64,000 nucleotides of DNA from Rhynchopus sp. YZ270_cl-10. Taxonomy: Eukaryota > Euglenozoa > Diplonemea > Diplonemida > Diplonemidae. How positions within the stretch are numbered: position 1 is the stretch's first letter; each line of letters starts with the position of its first letter. A program made the translations under genes and the position numbers. The notes under the pieces are model-generated. The model ran no database searches, was not told the origin of the DNA, and saw only the letters and a list, made by a program, of their open reading frames with translations. Positions 39,972-52,900 of this stretch are shown here, one piece after another. The stretch spans positions 186,001 to 250,000 of the forward strand of contig OZ037852.1 in assembly GCA_964035575.1 (NCBI GenBank). Reading direction: 5' to 3'.

Positions 39972-40883
39972 CTGCAGGCTAGGATGCAACTGATCCGGGA
40001 AATGCTTTGCAGAGAGCTGCCCTGGCGAACTTCGGACGATCTGCGAGAAGCAGTCCACATACGCCACTCCAATGCTTTGCACATGCCGCTGTGTGAGCGC
40101 GTTCACATCGGCCACCTTTGTGTTGGTTGGGTGCGGCAGTTTGAAGCGCTCGCATGGAACACCCTGCGATTTGAGCCGCCTGCAGTCTGCACGCGGGAGC
40201 AGCGACATCACGACTAATGGCGCCGCAAACATACCGCGCAGCACGTCAACCACCGCCTTGATACCTTCGTAGGTGTCGTCCACGCTTTGCTCCGTCCCGA
40301 TGTTGTTTGTTCCGATGAGCAGCAGGACCGCGTCGGGCTCTGCTATGCCATCAAACTCCCCACGAGTAAGACGCCAAAGCAGCTGCTCCGTGCGGTCTCC
40401 TCCGATGCCGTAGGGTAGCAGGGTGATGTTGTACTGCGACCAGAACTGCTCCTTCGCGCGCGGGAACGGCTTTGCGAAGTAGGTGCTGTGCCAGCGCCCG
40501 ATGGAGTGCCCCGACAGTGCCTCGGTGATGCTGTCCCCGACCACCATGAGTGTCCGCGACCCTGTACGGTTCCGTCTGCTGCGGTCCTCCGATACAACCC
40601 GCTTGCGCAGGCCCTGCCACACCCCCATCCAGTTTGCAAACCGTTCTGTGTTGTTCGCTGCCTGCACAGAGGCGGGCAGTGTGCCGCATGTCTTCACAAC
40701 ATCATGGCACGTCTCTGCTGCAGCGACGCCACTACACCAAAAGCCTGCACCCCAAGCGCAGCGTGGGTCCTGTGTGGTGGTGGTGGTGGTGGTGGGTGCG
40801 CCCAAGCTGTCATGCCCGGCTCGAAGGAGCAACAAAAAGGAGACTGCAAATGAGGAGAGAAGCAGATCGCGTGTTATTCGCAT
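39972..40883 (-). CDS. Secreted SGNH/GDSL hydrolase (PAF-acetylhydrolase 1B alpha-like)
   Basis: 304 residues from ATG 40883 to a donor-like CAG|GTATGT at 39966-39971. Residues ~8-22 are hydrophobic (LLLSSFAVSFLLLL), a signal peptide or anchor, followed by a Thr run. Block I is VVGDSITEA (nucleophile Ser), block II YGIGGDRTEQ, block III LLIGTNNIG, block V FPDQLHPS (catalytic Asp/His), so the catalytic set is complete. The order and spacing match SGNH esterases of the PAF-AH alpha type, which deacylate lipids or sugars. Reading on past the donor gives a meaningless Glu/Arg tail, so a second exon is expected; CTGGTGTGCAG (minus, near 39870) is one possible acceptor but I cannot confirm it. It sits alone between the decayed cyclase block and a repeat-rich gap. 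Confidence 0.8.
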
Positions 40884-42360
40884 TTGTGCTTAAAATGAAA
40901 AACTTGTGTAGGACCTATGTGGTGGAGGTTGAGAAGGTTAGGGTGAGCACGCAAAGTGGTGTGGATTCAAAGTGTTTTTGGTTAGGTAAATGCAACTCTC
41001 TCTCGTGTGCGTCGAAATAACGGTGTTGTGCGGGGGGGTGTGAGATCGCGCACATCATCTCATAACCCTGATCTCGCGCTCCCCACACCTGTTGCAACCT
41101 TGTTCTAATAAATAGGAAGAGGGGGTATATCAGTTTTTTTGTTGTGTCGACAATCGCCTAAGGACCCGCTTGGGGAACCTAGGGTCTGTACATCAATGTT
41201 GGCCGAAGCCTTTTGTACTACGGAAGGTATAGACGTCAGTCGTCCTGAACCCTTGAGAGCAACTTTTATTGAAACCCCCTTGACCAGGCTAAGTTTCTTG
41301 CGTACTTCTTTCCTGTCTCAAGGGGGTTTGGTTGTTTGTGGGTTGCGGTTTTTAGTCCGCCTTTGTGGTAAAAGATACTCTTGTTTTTAAAAACGGTGCC
41401 TTTCGTTCTGAATTAATTTTTAGTTTATTTACTTCGTTGCACTAACACAAGAAGGGTTCGGTCAAAAAAGGAAGACTATTTTTTTGAGAGCATGCTCTTG
41501 TGCATACTCACCGTTCATCGGCGTTCGTGGTTACATCTGAAAATACTACGGTGTCAATAGATGTCTTCATACAGGAAAAACAGGAAACGAAACCAGGGGG
41601 AGAGTTTGTTAGGTACACGCTTCCACCTCATATCAGACTTTTTTTTTGAAAACTGATATGTTTACAAAAGAGCCAAATAGAAAAGGAAAGTGAAAGTCCT
41701 GCAGTACAGATGGTATTATGTGAGAAGGGAGGAGCACAAATGAGGGTGAAAAACAGTTAGAGCGACCGTAGCATTTCCCCATATCAACTGCGTTTGACCT
41801 ATAACAAAAAATCATTTAGTTCGATGAGTCTCATCATTTTGTCATTTTGATCACAATCGTTTAAAAAAGGGTAGCATGGGATCCAATGTTCGTGTTAAAA
41901 GGTCTGTGGGCAGATTATGTACGAAAAAGGGTGTGTTTGACGGTTTTCTCGTTTTTTTTCAAAAAGAAAAAAAAAAAAGTCGAGTGAAATATTTCGCAGG
42001 AAAAGACGTATTTTGTGTAAATACTTCGTTTTGTTCGGATTGCGTAACAACAACTACCACCAGAGAGGGAGAAAAGGGAGGTAAAAGGATAGCATACATA
42101 ACGTAACGGAGGGGAGCAGGTGTGGAAAGCGGACGTGTTCCCCCATGGTGCACGCTGCGAAGGCATCGATAGGGAATACAAAGCCATGTGAGCAAAGCGT
42201 CACTTTGTGCTCCGTCACCACACAACAAAAACAAAGGAAGGTTTGACTGGAAGATACGTTTGTGTCGTGCACAGAGACGTACAATAAAACTGAGTGTTTT
42301 GAAACCACCGTCCACAGACGATACAAGACCCTGTGACAGGGGGAGAGCGTGCAATTAAAA
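40884..42360. other. Noncoding gap, nothing recognised
   Basis: A/T-rich with homopolymers; open frames are short and compositionally biased. Confidence 0.5.
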
Positions 42361-42800
42361 ACAAGTAATTGCTATCGGAAAAAAAAACGGGGTGTGATGT
42401 GGAACTCCATCCTGTAGAAATAATCTACAACACGCCCAGCATTCTGCTCTTCTGCAGGTATGCTAACGCTCTTCGTAAGCTGCCAGACCCACTGACGCCA
42501 GCATCTGAAACGTTCAAGAAGGGGGGGGCTGTCCTCTTCGTCCAGCACCATCTGCTCGACAGCGTTGTTGGACGTCGGCTCGGCAGGCTCGGCGTGTTCC
42601 AGCTCGTTTTTGTCCACAGGCTCCCCACATTGTCGTCGTCGTTGGAGCAGTGCGGAAGGAACACAGAACGCACAGACTACAACACATCGATCACACCAGG
42701 CGCATCAGCACCTCCAGCAAATCGCCAGGATGCTACGGTGGTTTCGAAAATCGCGCGGAGTTTTCCACAGCACACCCGTTTTTCCTTAGCAATTACTTGT
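42361..42800. mobile_element. 440-bp TIR element (MITE-like)
   Basis: ACAAGTAATTGCTA begins an inverted repeat of about 40 bp at both ends (42361-42404; 42761-42800), including a shared AAACGGG..TGTG..GTGG tract. The interior minus-strand frame 42372-42617 (MDKNELEHAEPAEPTSNNAV...) is acidic and protein-like, but overlaps the TIR and is unrecognised. Confidence 0.6.
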
Positions 42801-42910
42801 CCTTGTTGTTACTGTTGTTTTCAACCACCTTCCTTCAACCCTTGTAGGGATCAGTTGTAATTTTTTTCGCGAAAACATGAAATTATACATTTCAAGAGAA
42901 CAAATTAAAA

Positions 42911-43427
42911 AGGGTCCTTATTTGCATTTTTGGGCTCCGCCCGTGCAGTGGTGGGGTCAATCTCGAAAATTGGACAATTTTTTGACTACTTAAATTTTGA
43001 GAAATATGAGCCCGGTTCCTTTTTCGTGGGGCCCATTTTCAGCTAAAATTTTCCTCAAAATCTGGTTTTGTAAAATTGACCCTTCCCCCCCCCCCACATC
43101 GATTTCAATACTATACCTTACTTCACCTACGGTTACCCTTACAGGGGGGTGAAGGAAGGTAAGTTGAAAAGGGTCCTTATTTGCATTTTTGGGCTCCGCC
43201 CGTGCAGTGGTGGGGTCAATCTCGAAAATTGGACAATTTTTTGACTACTTAAATTTTGAGAAATATGAGCCCGGTTCCTTATACGTGGGGCCCATTTTCA
43301 GCTAAAATTTTCCTCAAAATCTGGTTTTGTAAAATTGACCCTTTCCCCCCCCCCACATCGATTTCAATACTATACCTTACTTCACCTACGGTTACCCTTA
43401 CAGGGGGGTGAAGGAAGGTAAGTTGAA
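42911..43427. repeat. Tandem duplication, unit 259 bp
   Basis: AGGGTCCTTATTTGCATTTT starts copies at 42911 and 43170; each ends with a C run, then ACATCGATTTCAATAC and GGTGAAGGAAGG. Confidence 0.9.
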
Positions 43428-43520
43428 AAAATAAATTGTTTGGTTGAGTTGTAGACAGGAACGTGTCCTGGCATTGCTTTGAAATGGGTGGAGTGCGTAA
43501 TTTAAAATAAAAACTGCGGT

Positions 43521-43570
43521 TGTTGATGCAGGCACCTCCGACTGACCCCACGATGCCAGCCATCCGGATG
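43521..43570. repeat. Partial copy of GATGCAGGCACCTCCGACTG repeat
   Basis: Short copy ending at CCATCCGGATGA; fuller copies at 43981 and 58620. Confidence 0.7.
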
Positions 43571-43980
43571 ATAAAAAAGTTGACAAGACTAGCCATAAAG
43601 CCTTTCCTGCTTTTCAAAAAAAGAGCTCCAGTGACATTCTGTGCACTGCTCCTTTAGGCGATGCATTACGTTGGTCGACCTTCTGATGACTCAGCTTCAG
43701 GGGACACCTGTAGTGCACACACAAAAAAATCGAAGAAAAAAAAGTGAAGTTGATTAGTGCAAAACCCTGGGAAGTAGGCACTGAAGAGAAAAAGAAAAGA
43801 AAAAGGGGGGGAAATGGGTATTCGCAAAACATCGAGCAGAGAGGGGTGGGTTATTGTTCGCGGAGGCGAATCAGTAGGGTTTCAGTTATTTTGCACGAAT
43901 AGACAAAGATCTTCACAAAAGGAAACACCTCACCACGGTGAAGAACTGAGAATGTTTGAGTTGACATGAACAATGAATTG

Positions 43981-44190
43981 TGTTTGTTGATGCAGGCACC
44001 TCCGACTGACCCACGTACGATGCCAGCCAACCGGATGAAAGCACAAGTACCCTGCGGCCAACAACAGAAGATGTAAAAAGGAAACCTAATGACTGGCCCG
44101 TACCGTAAGAGAACGAGGGCGGTTCACAACCGCTCGACAGCCGGCGGCCATCTGCCGCTGTAGAGTTGTGAGCGTACAGGTACTCCGTTC
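43981..44190. repeat. Dispersed ~190-bp repeat
   Basis: Shares GATGCAGGCACCTCCGACTG, CTGCGGCCAACAACAGAA, TGGCCCGTACCGT and a GTACTCCG-TTCGCT end with 58620-58825. Its middle (44100-44142) is the inverse of 14380-14422. Confidence 0.75.
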
Positions 44191-44444
44191 GCTTCAACCC
44201 TACTCTTAGTAAATGAATGTCTTCTGAAAAGAAGTTTGTCTATCCGTGATTTTGAGACAAAAAAAAAACACTGATAAAATCACCAATAAGCCGACCCTCT
44301 GAAAATTGGATAGCGAGATAAAAAGGGGGAGCATTGGCTTCGTTTGTTTCGCGAAGAGTCTCCCAGCATGTGCCAGATGGTCTTTGTGGCAATACTGTGT
44401 GGAGTGCACTGTGCGAATTAAGAAACCGTCCTTTTTCGCTGCGG

Positions 44445-44449
<5 letters not shown>

Positions 44450-44486
<37 letters not shown>
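44450..44486. repeat. Poly-T run
   Basis: About 37 T residues after GCGGGGGA. Confidence 0.9.
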
Positions 44487-44488
<2 letters not shown>

Positions 44489-44524
44489 GAAGGAAACAAG
44501 AAAACGCTTTTGTAAGATCCTAAG

Positions 44525-44552
44525 AACCTAAGCCTCACTGTGCTTCGCTGTG
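44525..44552 (+). other. Weak copy of CTAAGC stem-loop motif
   Basis: AACCTAAGCCTCACTGTGCTT; the stem is incomplete on the 3' side. Confidence 0.4.
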
Positions 44553-45095
44553 CTCCACTTCACTGTGTGTGCTGAGCACAAAATAAAAAAAAACAATACG
44601 ATGAGGGGCTAGCTCTTGTACCTGAACAGCAAATTTACGGGCTGAACAGAGAGAGGGGATATGGGCGAACGGACAACAAACATATCAAATTTGACAAAAC
44701 CAGAAACAAAAAGAAAAGTTGGTAACCCAAGCCCCTCAGTGACATACAACATGAGGAATTACCCTCAACACTGAAACGTAGACAATAAAACTGTTTTTTT
44801 CACTCTGGCGGCTCTGTGATCTTCTCTGTGGGCTCGCCGGGTCTTGCGATCCGACTGGTGCCTTTTTACGACACACCTCCCCTATCCCTGGCCGCTTTTG
44901 GGAGCACAGACAGCACACCTTTCCCCAGGGTGTGGCAGGGTCCTTTGATTGGGACTCTGGCCTGACTTCCGGCATTTTCTTTTAAAATTTTAATACACAA
45001 CAAAGTAAATGTGTTGCTTTCGTTCCTTCTAAAGTTCTGTTCGTTTTAACTGCAACGGAGCACATCTTTCACTCACTTGGTGTGGCTGAACCCAA

Positions 45096-46049
45096 AAAAA
45101 AAGGGTATTATTTAGCAGTTTGTTAGCATGCATTTTTGGGGGGGTGGTGTATAAAAAAATTTTTCCCCACGGGTGTTGGAAAAAAAAATTTTTTTTTTTC
45201 GTTGGTGAGCTTTTTAACGCCGGCATTTGCATTTCCGGAATCCGTCCGGCCAGTGGTGGGGTCAATTCGCCGAAATGGACAAGTTCTCGTTTTTGGTCAA
45301 TTTACACAGTATACACAGTATACACAGTATACACAGTATACACAGTATACACAGTATACACAGTATACACAGTATACACAGTATACACAGTATACACAGT
45401 ATACACAGTATACACAGTATACACAGTATACACAGTATACACAGTATACACAGTATACACAGTATACACAGTATACACAGTATACACAGTATACACAGTA
45501 TACACAGTATACACAGTATACACAGTATACACAGTATACACAGTATACACAGTATACACAGTATACACAGTATACACAGTATACACAGTATACACAGTAT
45601 ACACAGTATACACAGTATACACAGTATACACAGTATACACAGTATACACAGTATACACAGTATACACAGTATACACAGTATACACAGTATACACAGTATA
45701 CACAGTATACACAGTATACACAGTATACACAGTATACACAGTATACACAGTATACACAGTATACACAGTATACACAGTATACACAGTATACACAGTATAC
45801 ACAGCATACACAGGGGGGAAACTCACTTTGTGGGCGCCGCAGGCGCACGGTACGCGTTTTTCGTGATTTTTTCCAGCCCCGTTCTGTGCGTTCTTTTGAC
45901 TCAGCGAGTCGATTGCGTTCAACGGTGGGGTCACACATGGGTATGCAAGAGTGGAGGCGCGCCAACAGGGGGAGTGGAAAAACCAAGGTAAAAAAATGTT
46001 TTTATACACCACCCCTAAAAAAAGGGTATTATTTAGCAGTTTGTTAGCA
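45096..46049. mobile_element. Small TIR element carrying a 9-bp minisatellite
   Basis: Identical 33-bp direct repeats (A-run then GGGTATTATTTAGCAGTTTG...) at 45096-45128 and 46017-46049 flank inverted repeats GGGGTGGTGTATAAAAA (45141-45157 and its complement at 45999-46015). Between them is the TATACACAG array and a segment with GCGCCGCAGGCGCACGGTAC. Confidence 0.75.
45303..45813. repeat. (TATACACAG)n minisatellite, about 57 units
   Basis: Essentially perfect 9-bp units except one CATACACAG near the end. None of the six frames contains a stop within it, which produces long artefactual ORFs (YTV, IHS, TQY, CILCIL and similar). Confidence 0.97.
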
Positions 46050-46290
46050 GTTCTTTAGCAGTGAAATTTGCTGGTTTCAGCCACACCAGTCACTATCTTT
46101 TCCATCATTTTTCTTGAACTAAATTCGACTGTGAACGGATAAGGGAGGAGAGGGCATGGGGGCCTATTCCACTTTGTGTGGCAACCCTGTTTCCTCGGTT
46201 TTCCGGGCTTTTGGGTTTTGATAATTTGTTGGATTACTCTGTCATATAGGCAGTTTTCACTGTGGGGGTTGTTGAAGAAAAAAAAAGTGT

Positions 46291-46325
46291 ATAAGATGAC
46301 CCTAAGCCTCTCGTGCTGAGTCACT
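46291..46325 (+). ncRNA. CTAAGC stem-loop motif, copy
   Basis: ATAAGATGACCCTAAGCCTC then TCGTGCTGAGTCAC; stem with one mismatch. One of at least seven related copies. Confidence 0.45.
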
Positions 46326-46802
46326 TTAAAAAAAAATGGGATTCGGGATAATTTTTTCCCGAGGGGAAGGGAGGCTGGGGGTGAACTACATCATTCATCC
46401 TATCATGCCATCATTCATTCATGAAATAGAAAACACAGGGGTTTGGGTTCAATGGATCTGCTTCGAGAAGTTACGGCGGTGAGGTTAGCAGGCCGGAGAA
46501 GGGTAGGTTGATGTAAGGCGAAGTGTACCTCCAGTACGCAACTGGATATAAGATGAAAGTGCCACAGCAACACACCACCATCTATCTAGTGATAGGTTAT
46601 ACCCGCCTTCGCCTTATCTGCCTTCTCCTCCCCACCCTTCTCCTTCACGGGTGTGGTGGGTGCAGGTGTAGGGGTCAAGGTGCCTTCAGTTCTGTGTCTG
46701 CTGAGGGACCTGGCACGGAGGTGGGGGATCAGAGACCCTTCTGAAGCAGAGGGACGCACGCTTCTTCTGTTTTTTTATATTTTGGTTTTTGGTACGGCCA
46801 AA
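46326..46802. other. Gap downstream of cysteine-rich gene
   Basis: May contain the final exon of the upstream gene: a Lys/Glu-rich frame (KEKGGEEKADKAKAG) runs to a stop at 46586-46588 on the minus strand. Confidence 0.3.
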
Positions 46803-46934
46803 TTACCTAATACCACTTAGCATTACACAAGAACTGCACAAAAAACTTTTTTTTTCCACACCAAAAAAATTGTTGAAAACTTTGCATTTTGGTGCAGAAT
46901 ATGCGCTCCACTCTGTGCTTTTTCTACCACATAC

Positions 46935-49900
46935 CTTCTTTGTGGTAAGAGCATGGACCCCCTACCTGTCGCGCCTAAAGGCGGGAATGCAGAGTCGTCT
47001 TCAAACTCGTAGTTGACGGACGGTGTTTCGCCTTCGAGAGTAGCTGCGTAGATGCTGCCTTGGGAGCGTCCTGAGCGTGACGTAGCGTCGTCAATGAGGC
47101 CCTCTGGTCTGTGGTACGGATGCGCCACGTCTTCAGGTTCCTTGATGATGGTCAGCTCCTCAAGCGCCGGTATGTCCTTCTCCTCCGGCATTCCACGGTG
47201 CATCTCCCGCGACACATCTTTGCTCGCACCAATAAAACAAAACCAATACAAAAAAAACTCCATCTTGCTCCCGCTCCCCCCTGTCGCCGTCCACTCCCCA
47301 TACTCATCAATCACAAAGATGGTGCTGTCGAGAAAGAACTTCACCACAATGAGGTACACCGCGACCACACCGAGCCGCCCGCCCACAGCCGACCCCCAAT
47401 GCCCTGCCGGGTCGTCCGACCCCATGGCGACACACGTTGCCACCATCATGACGGCTTCTGTTAATGCGATCAATGACTCCATGACGTTCTCGTACATCGC
47501 GAGGTAGGGTCGTACGCAGATAAGCAGGAGTGTGTATGTGAGAAGCGTGATTGTCATCATGATGGCACGTGCCCAGCAAGAGTCACGGGTAGCAGGCTGC
47601 CATGCAGTGAAAATAGCGAGGAGACACATCGTAAAGAGCTCGATGGTGAGGAAGTACCGCCACCTCCGTGTGTACCCATCGAACACAAGGTGGTGCAGCG
47701 CCAACCATGAATATGCCTTTGGAGCGTCCGACGCTACCCACTCCTGGGTACCCCAAAAGAGGCGTACCTTCCACGTCAACTCTGTGCTGCCCTCCTCAGG
47801 CTCGATGTCGGCGATGTAGGCATACTCCTTCGACATCTTCGTCTGTCTCCAAGCATAGTACGGAAACGCCAGGATAAAAGTAATGCACAAAAATATGCCA
47901 ATAATCTTGAAGACCACCTCTGAGTATATCAACGCCGTCACCGCCCCCACAACAGCACCGCCGTACAGAAAGCTGAAGGGAACAAGAAGCCACCCGAAGC
48001 GTGCCTTTCTCAGTACGTAGTGCTTCCCGACGTGGGCGGCCATGTTGGTGTGGTGCTCGAGGACGGTGTTGATGGCACGCCGCTTCAGTACAAGGTGGTT
48101 GATGTACCAGGCACCAAGCCCGCAGAGGAGGAGCAACGTCGCGTTCATGATGATGCTTCCGATGACAGCGCCGTTGTACTCTCGGTAGCTGTGCCTGCCA
48201 AGGCGGAGGCCTAAAGGGTTCAGTGTGCGGTCAAGCTTGTCGGGGCCTTGCCCCGGGCAGAGAAGCGCCCTGCTGGTCATCGCGAGCATGCCAGACTTCG
48301 TCCCTGAAGCAGTGCCAGCAGCAACGATCAGGCTGCTTGCAAGCAGTACAGAGTTCGCTGCGTCGTGTGTGGCGTCCAGCTCATCGTGGTTGGGGTACTC
48401 AGGCACCTCGCCCAGGACAGTGCCGCCGTACTGGCAGCCCCCTGCCTTGCAGACTTCCTTGCCATTGGCGACATCAAACAGAGCAGGGCTGAGTTGGACG
48501 GAGAAGGCCTCCGTGTCGGGTGCCACAATGAGGAAGCTGGGGTCCTGCAGGCGTATGTTGAGGCCGCGCTTGTCGGGGCTGACCTCGGCAGTGATGAAGT
48601 TGCTGTTTTCACTCGCAGTCTTGAGGATGCCCGCCTTCACGTCCTCGATGTTCTTGTCGGTGCGCATCGTGATAAGCGGCTCGCCATCGCCAAACTTAAT
48701 AGCCGTCCCGTCAGGCCCGATGACCAGGAACGCGACAGGTCCTGCCTTCACGTAATCAATGCCGTCCAGATCGAAGCTGAGGGTGCTGCCCTCGTTGCTC
48801 ACGACCTCCGACGTAAGCAGCGCCGTCTCCTGCCCCGAGGGTGTTGTCATGGCCGCCTTCTTGATGTCCACCATTACGCGTGGCAGAAGGAGCGTTCCAC
48901 CCGCACCGTCGTCCAGTGTGCACGCAACAGGGTACAGGCCAGCAGGCCCCTTAAGCAGGAAAGTCAAGTCTGCCTCCTTGTCCCGAAAGCTCAGCGCGGG
49001 TATCGCGTCAAACGCCGTGTCGCTGCCTGTGCACGTGGCAGTGACCACCTGTGCAGTCTCGTCCACTGCAGTTGCAGGGCCCGGCTGCACGCCCGTCACC
49101 CAGTTCTCCTCAGTTACAGTGGCAACTGTTTCCAACACAGCAACCTTCATCTGCGTCGTGAGCACAACACCCGAAGGAGGGTCGTTGACAGGAAGGATCG
49201 TGACAACAGCAACAGCAATCTTGCCAGAGGACTCCTGAGGCGTGCCGTCATCCGTAACCGTGCACTCAACAGTCTTGACTCCACTTACATCAGGACCCAC
49301 CACAACAGCCACCTCCCCACTCGCAGTGTTGACTGTCGCAGTGCAGCCCACGCCACACTCGCACACCGCCCCCACCGTCTGTGCTGTCTCTGACGCAAGG
49401 CCTGCAGGTGTCGATGCTGACACCGTCAGCACACCTGTTGCAACGTGGCGCACGTCTGCCGTCCCTGTCGCAGGCAACGCACTGCTGTCCTCGTTCACGT
49501 CCACTGCACACGGCGGTGTTCCCGTCGTGCATGTCACAGAAGGTGCGGTGTTCACATCCGTGCACACTACCGTGCTCGACCACGACCCACCTGCACACGT
49601 TGCTGTCGTGCACGCTGCACCATCCTTCTTGAACGCACATGCACCTCCGTTCGGCACAATCTTCCCCGTATCACAGGTTGCTGTGTCCTGTGGACTTGCG
49701 CCAGGTGCGAACAGAAGTCTGTCATACTGACACTGGTTGCAGTCAGGGAAGGAGGCCACCGCAATGACTCCGTTCGGGCACGTGCACGTCCAGTCATTTA
49801 GGCTTTGCAGGTTGTCGTCCTTGCATGTCCCAGGACAGGCAGCACCAGCACCGAGGCACTCATCCAGACTTGTGCACTTCAGGTTCTGCGTCCACGCCCC

Positions 49901-52900
49901 GTTGTTGCAGAACGCTGTGTCGCACTGCTCACCAACCTTCTCAAATTCACACGAGTCTCTGTTTGTGATCATCTTCCCTGTGTCGCACTTTGCAGTGTCC
50001 TTGGGAGTCGCACCTGGTGCGCGCAACAGAGTAGAATAATCACACTGACTGCAGTCTGCAGCAGTGGGTGCCGCAGCAGTTACAGCAAAGCCGTTTGCGG
50101 TGCACGTGCACACCCAGTCGCCAGCAGGTGCAACCATCGGTGTTGGGTCGTTGCAAGTCGCAAGTGCTCCACAGGTTGGTGAGTTGGCAACACATTCATC
50201 TGGGTTCGGCTCGCAAGTTGGCATTGTCGTGTCCCACGCTCCAGATGTGCAGGTCACAGGGCTGCAAATCTCATTCGCTTTTGTGAACTCGCATGTGTCT
50301 GCGGTGTCGATATACTTCCCAGTATCGCACTTCACGTCACTCGGCATGGAGCCAGCAGGCACTACCACAGCATCAAAAGAACACTTCGCACACTCTGCAG
50401 CTGTTGGTGCTGCAGCAGTTGCAGCAAAGCCGTTTGCACACGTGCACACCCAGTCGCCAGCAGGTGCAACCATCGGAGTAGGGTCGTTGCAAGTGGCAAG
50501 TGCTCCACAGGTTGGTGAGTTGGCAACACATTCATCCGTGTCGGCACACGTTGGCATCGTCGTGTCCCACGCTCCAGACGTGCATGTCGCAGTTGTGCAA
50601 ACGGCACCTGCCTTCGTAAACGGACACGTGGCAGTGTCGGTGAGGAGCTTCCCAGCAGCACAGTTCGGGTCAGACGGTGCTGCACCTGCAGGAACAGACA
50701 GGCTGTCGTAGCTGCACTGCGAGCAGTCGGGAACAGCTGCTGTCACCGTGATGCCGTTCGGACACGAGCACACCCAATCGTCAGGCAACAGCTGCGACGG
50801 ATCCGTACACATGACACAGGCCATTCCCGCAGTGGTGCACTCATCGACGTTGCAATCCACTGTCGTCACATCCCACGCAAAGTTCGTGCACGTCACATCC
50901 CTGCACATCTGCGCACCTCCGCTGATGGTGAACTGACACACGTCTGCTTCAGCAACTGTTTTCCCAGGTGCACACTTCATCGCGTCTGTCGCAACAGCAC
51001 CGTTCAAAGTAAGGTCGTCGTACTTGCACTCCTTGCACACGAGGGTGGATGCGTCCCACGTTGGCGCCATCGACACACCTGTGCAGATCACTTCACCTGT
51101 GCATGGATCTGCTCCTTGTGTGACTGTGCACTTTGTGCCTTCGTCCACTAATCCCGTGCATGTGTCGAATGTCTGTGCTGCAGCGAGACCCGCTGCAGTG
51201 GTGTCGCACTGCAATGTGCAGACCACTGTTGTCACATCCCACCCTCCTGCACCACAGGTTACTGTCGTGCAGACGTGGTTTGCGAGGGTGAACGCGCAGA
51301 GTGTGTTTTCCTCGACCTGCGGCGTGCACACTGTGGACGCACCTCCCGTGGTGAGGTCTGCTGTCTGGCACACGTTGACCACCTCCCAGATGAGTGGTCC
51401 TGTCGCGTCTGAGCACTTGATGACACGCAGGAGTGTGCCGCCCATATCCTTGATCTCGCAAAGGCTGTCCTTCGCAACAACATTGCCTTGCTCGCAGTCG
51501 GTGCCCGAGGGGACGTCTGCTCCCACTAGGGCGGCCGCATCGTTGAAGGCACAACCGAGAATGCACTTGACGACCGGAGGCGTGAAGGCTCCTGTGTCAC
51601 AGGTGTGCGACGTGCACGTCAACGCTGCGTTATTATTCTTAAACTCAGACACCGCACCCTTGTCGAGGGCGTGGTTCGCTATTGTGATGGCGTCATTCGC
51701 AGTGGTGTCTGCGGGAAGTGCCTGGAGAAGGTCGTTCGCAGCACAGCCGTCCACGTAGCAGACAATGGCCGGGTCGAAGACATCACTGCCTTGGCAGGTG
51801 GGTGTGTGGCACACAGTTGTGGGCGACGCTGCTACAGTCGGCGTGCACATGTCGTCCTTCATCACGATATAGCCCTCTGCGCAGCCGTTCCCTTCGTACG
51901 TCAGCACCGGCGTTGCTGGCGCTGAGATTTGGTCGAACTTGCATGCTAAGGTGTCCTTTGAACACCGCGGCACTAGGGGGTCCCAGTCGTTGTCTGTTTT
52001 GCAGGTCAACCTGTCGCATATCACTGTGTCCGTGGGGAGAAGGCCAAAAAGCGTGTTGTCGGAAGGGATCACCTCACAGACGGTCGTGGGCACGACAGTA
52101 CCCCCCGTGACACAGGTTCCAGCCGAGGGCGTTCCGTCCGATGTGAAGCCCAGGAAGTTCACTGCCGTTACGGAGCACGACGGTGCCGTGCACACAGTGT
52201 TTGCCGTCGGTGTCCACCCTATAGCAGTGCATACCAATGAGGTGCAGGCCCCGGTCTCGGGGTATACGAAAAGGGGTGACCCCACTGAGGTGTGATCTCG
52301 TTCAGGCTGCACTGTGCCTACTGCAGCAGCGCTGGGGAGTGTGATCTGGACTACATCGGAGCTGAGACAGCCGCACGACACAGCTCGTTCCCAGGCACCT
52401 CCGTTGCAGGCCACTGTCTCGCATTTCAAACCTGGGAATGAGGAGGTGGCTATCATGCGAAAGGTGCACACTGTTCCATCCGCAATCGGGTTGTTGGAAG
52501 CCATTGGGCAGTTTGGCGACTCGACATCAGCACCGGGGAAGTTGTTGTAGGGGGACATCTGAAGCGCTGTTGCATCGCACGTCCCCGCCAGCACAGGGCA
52601 CACCGAGACACCACTCCACACACCTGGCGCGTTGCATGTTATCGTAGAACAGACGGACGCGAAACGCTTCATCTCTAACGTCTGCCCTACACTCAACACC
52701 TTCGAGCTCTGCAGAATCGGCCACCCATCTGCCAACGCACCTGGTGTGTCTGCTGTCGCTGCGTTGACAAGACATGACGCCGTCTCGACCAGGCAGTTCA
52801 CCACAGGGATTGTCCAGGTGCCAGCCGAGCAGACGGATATATCACATTTGTGCCCTGCAAGGACGAACGTGCAGCGTCCATTCTCCTGCGAGATTGTGTC

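Noticed and set aside
42369-42860. 163-residue plus-strand ORF
   Set aside because: Overlaps both inverted ends of a MITE-like element and shows no domain.
45120-46047. Several 180-300 residue ORFs with YTV, IHS, TQY or CILC repeats
   Set aside because: All come from the 9-bp TATACACAG array, which has no stop in any frame.
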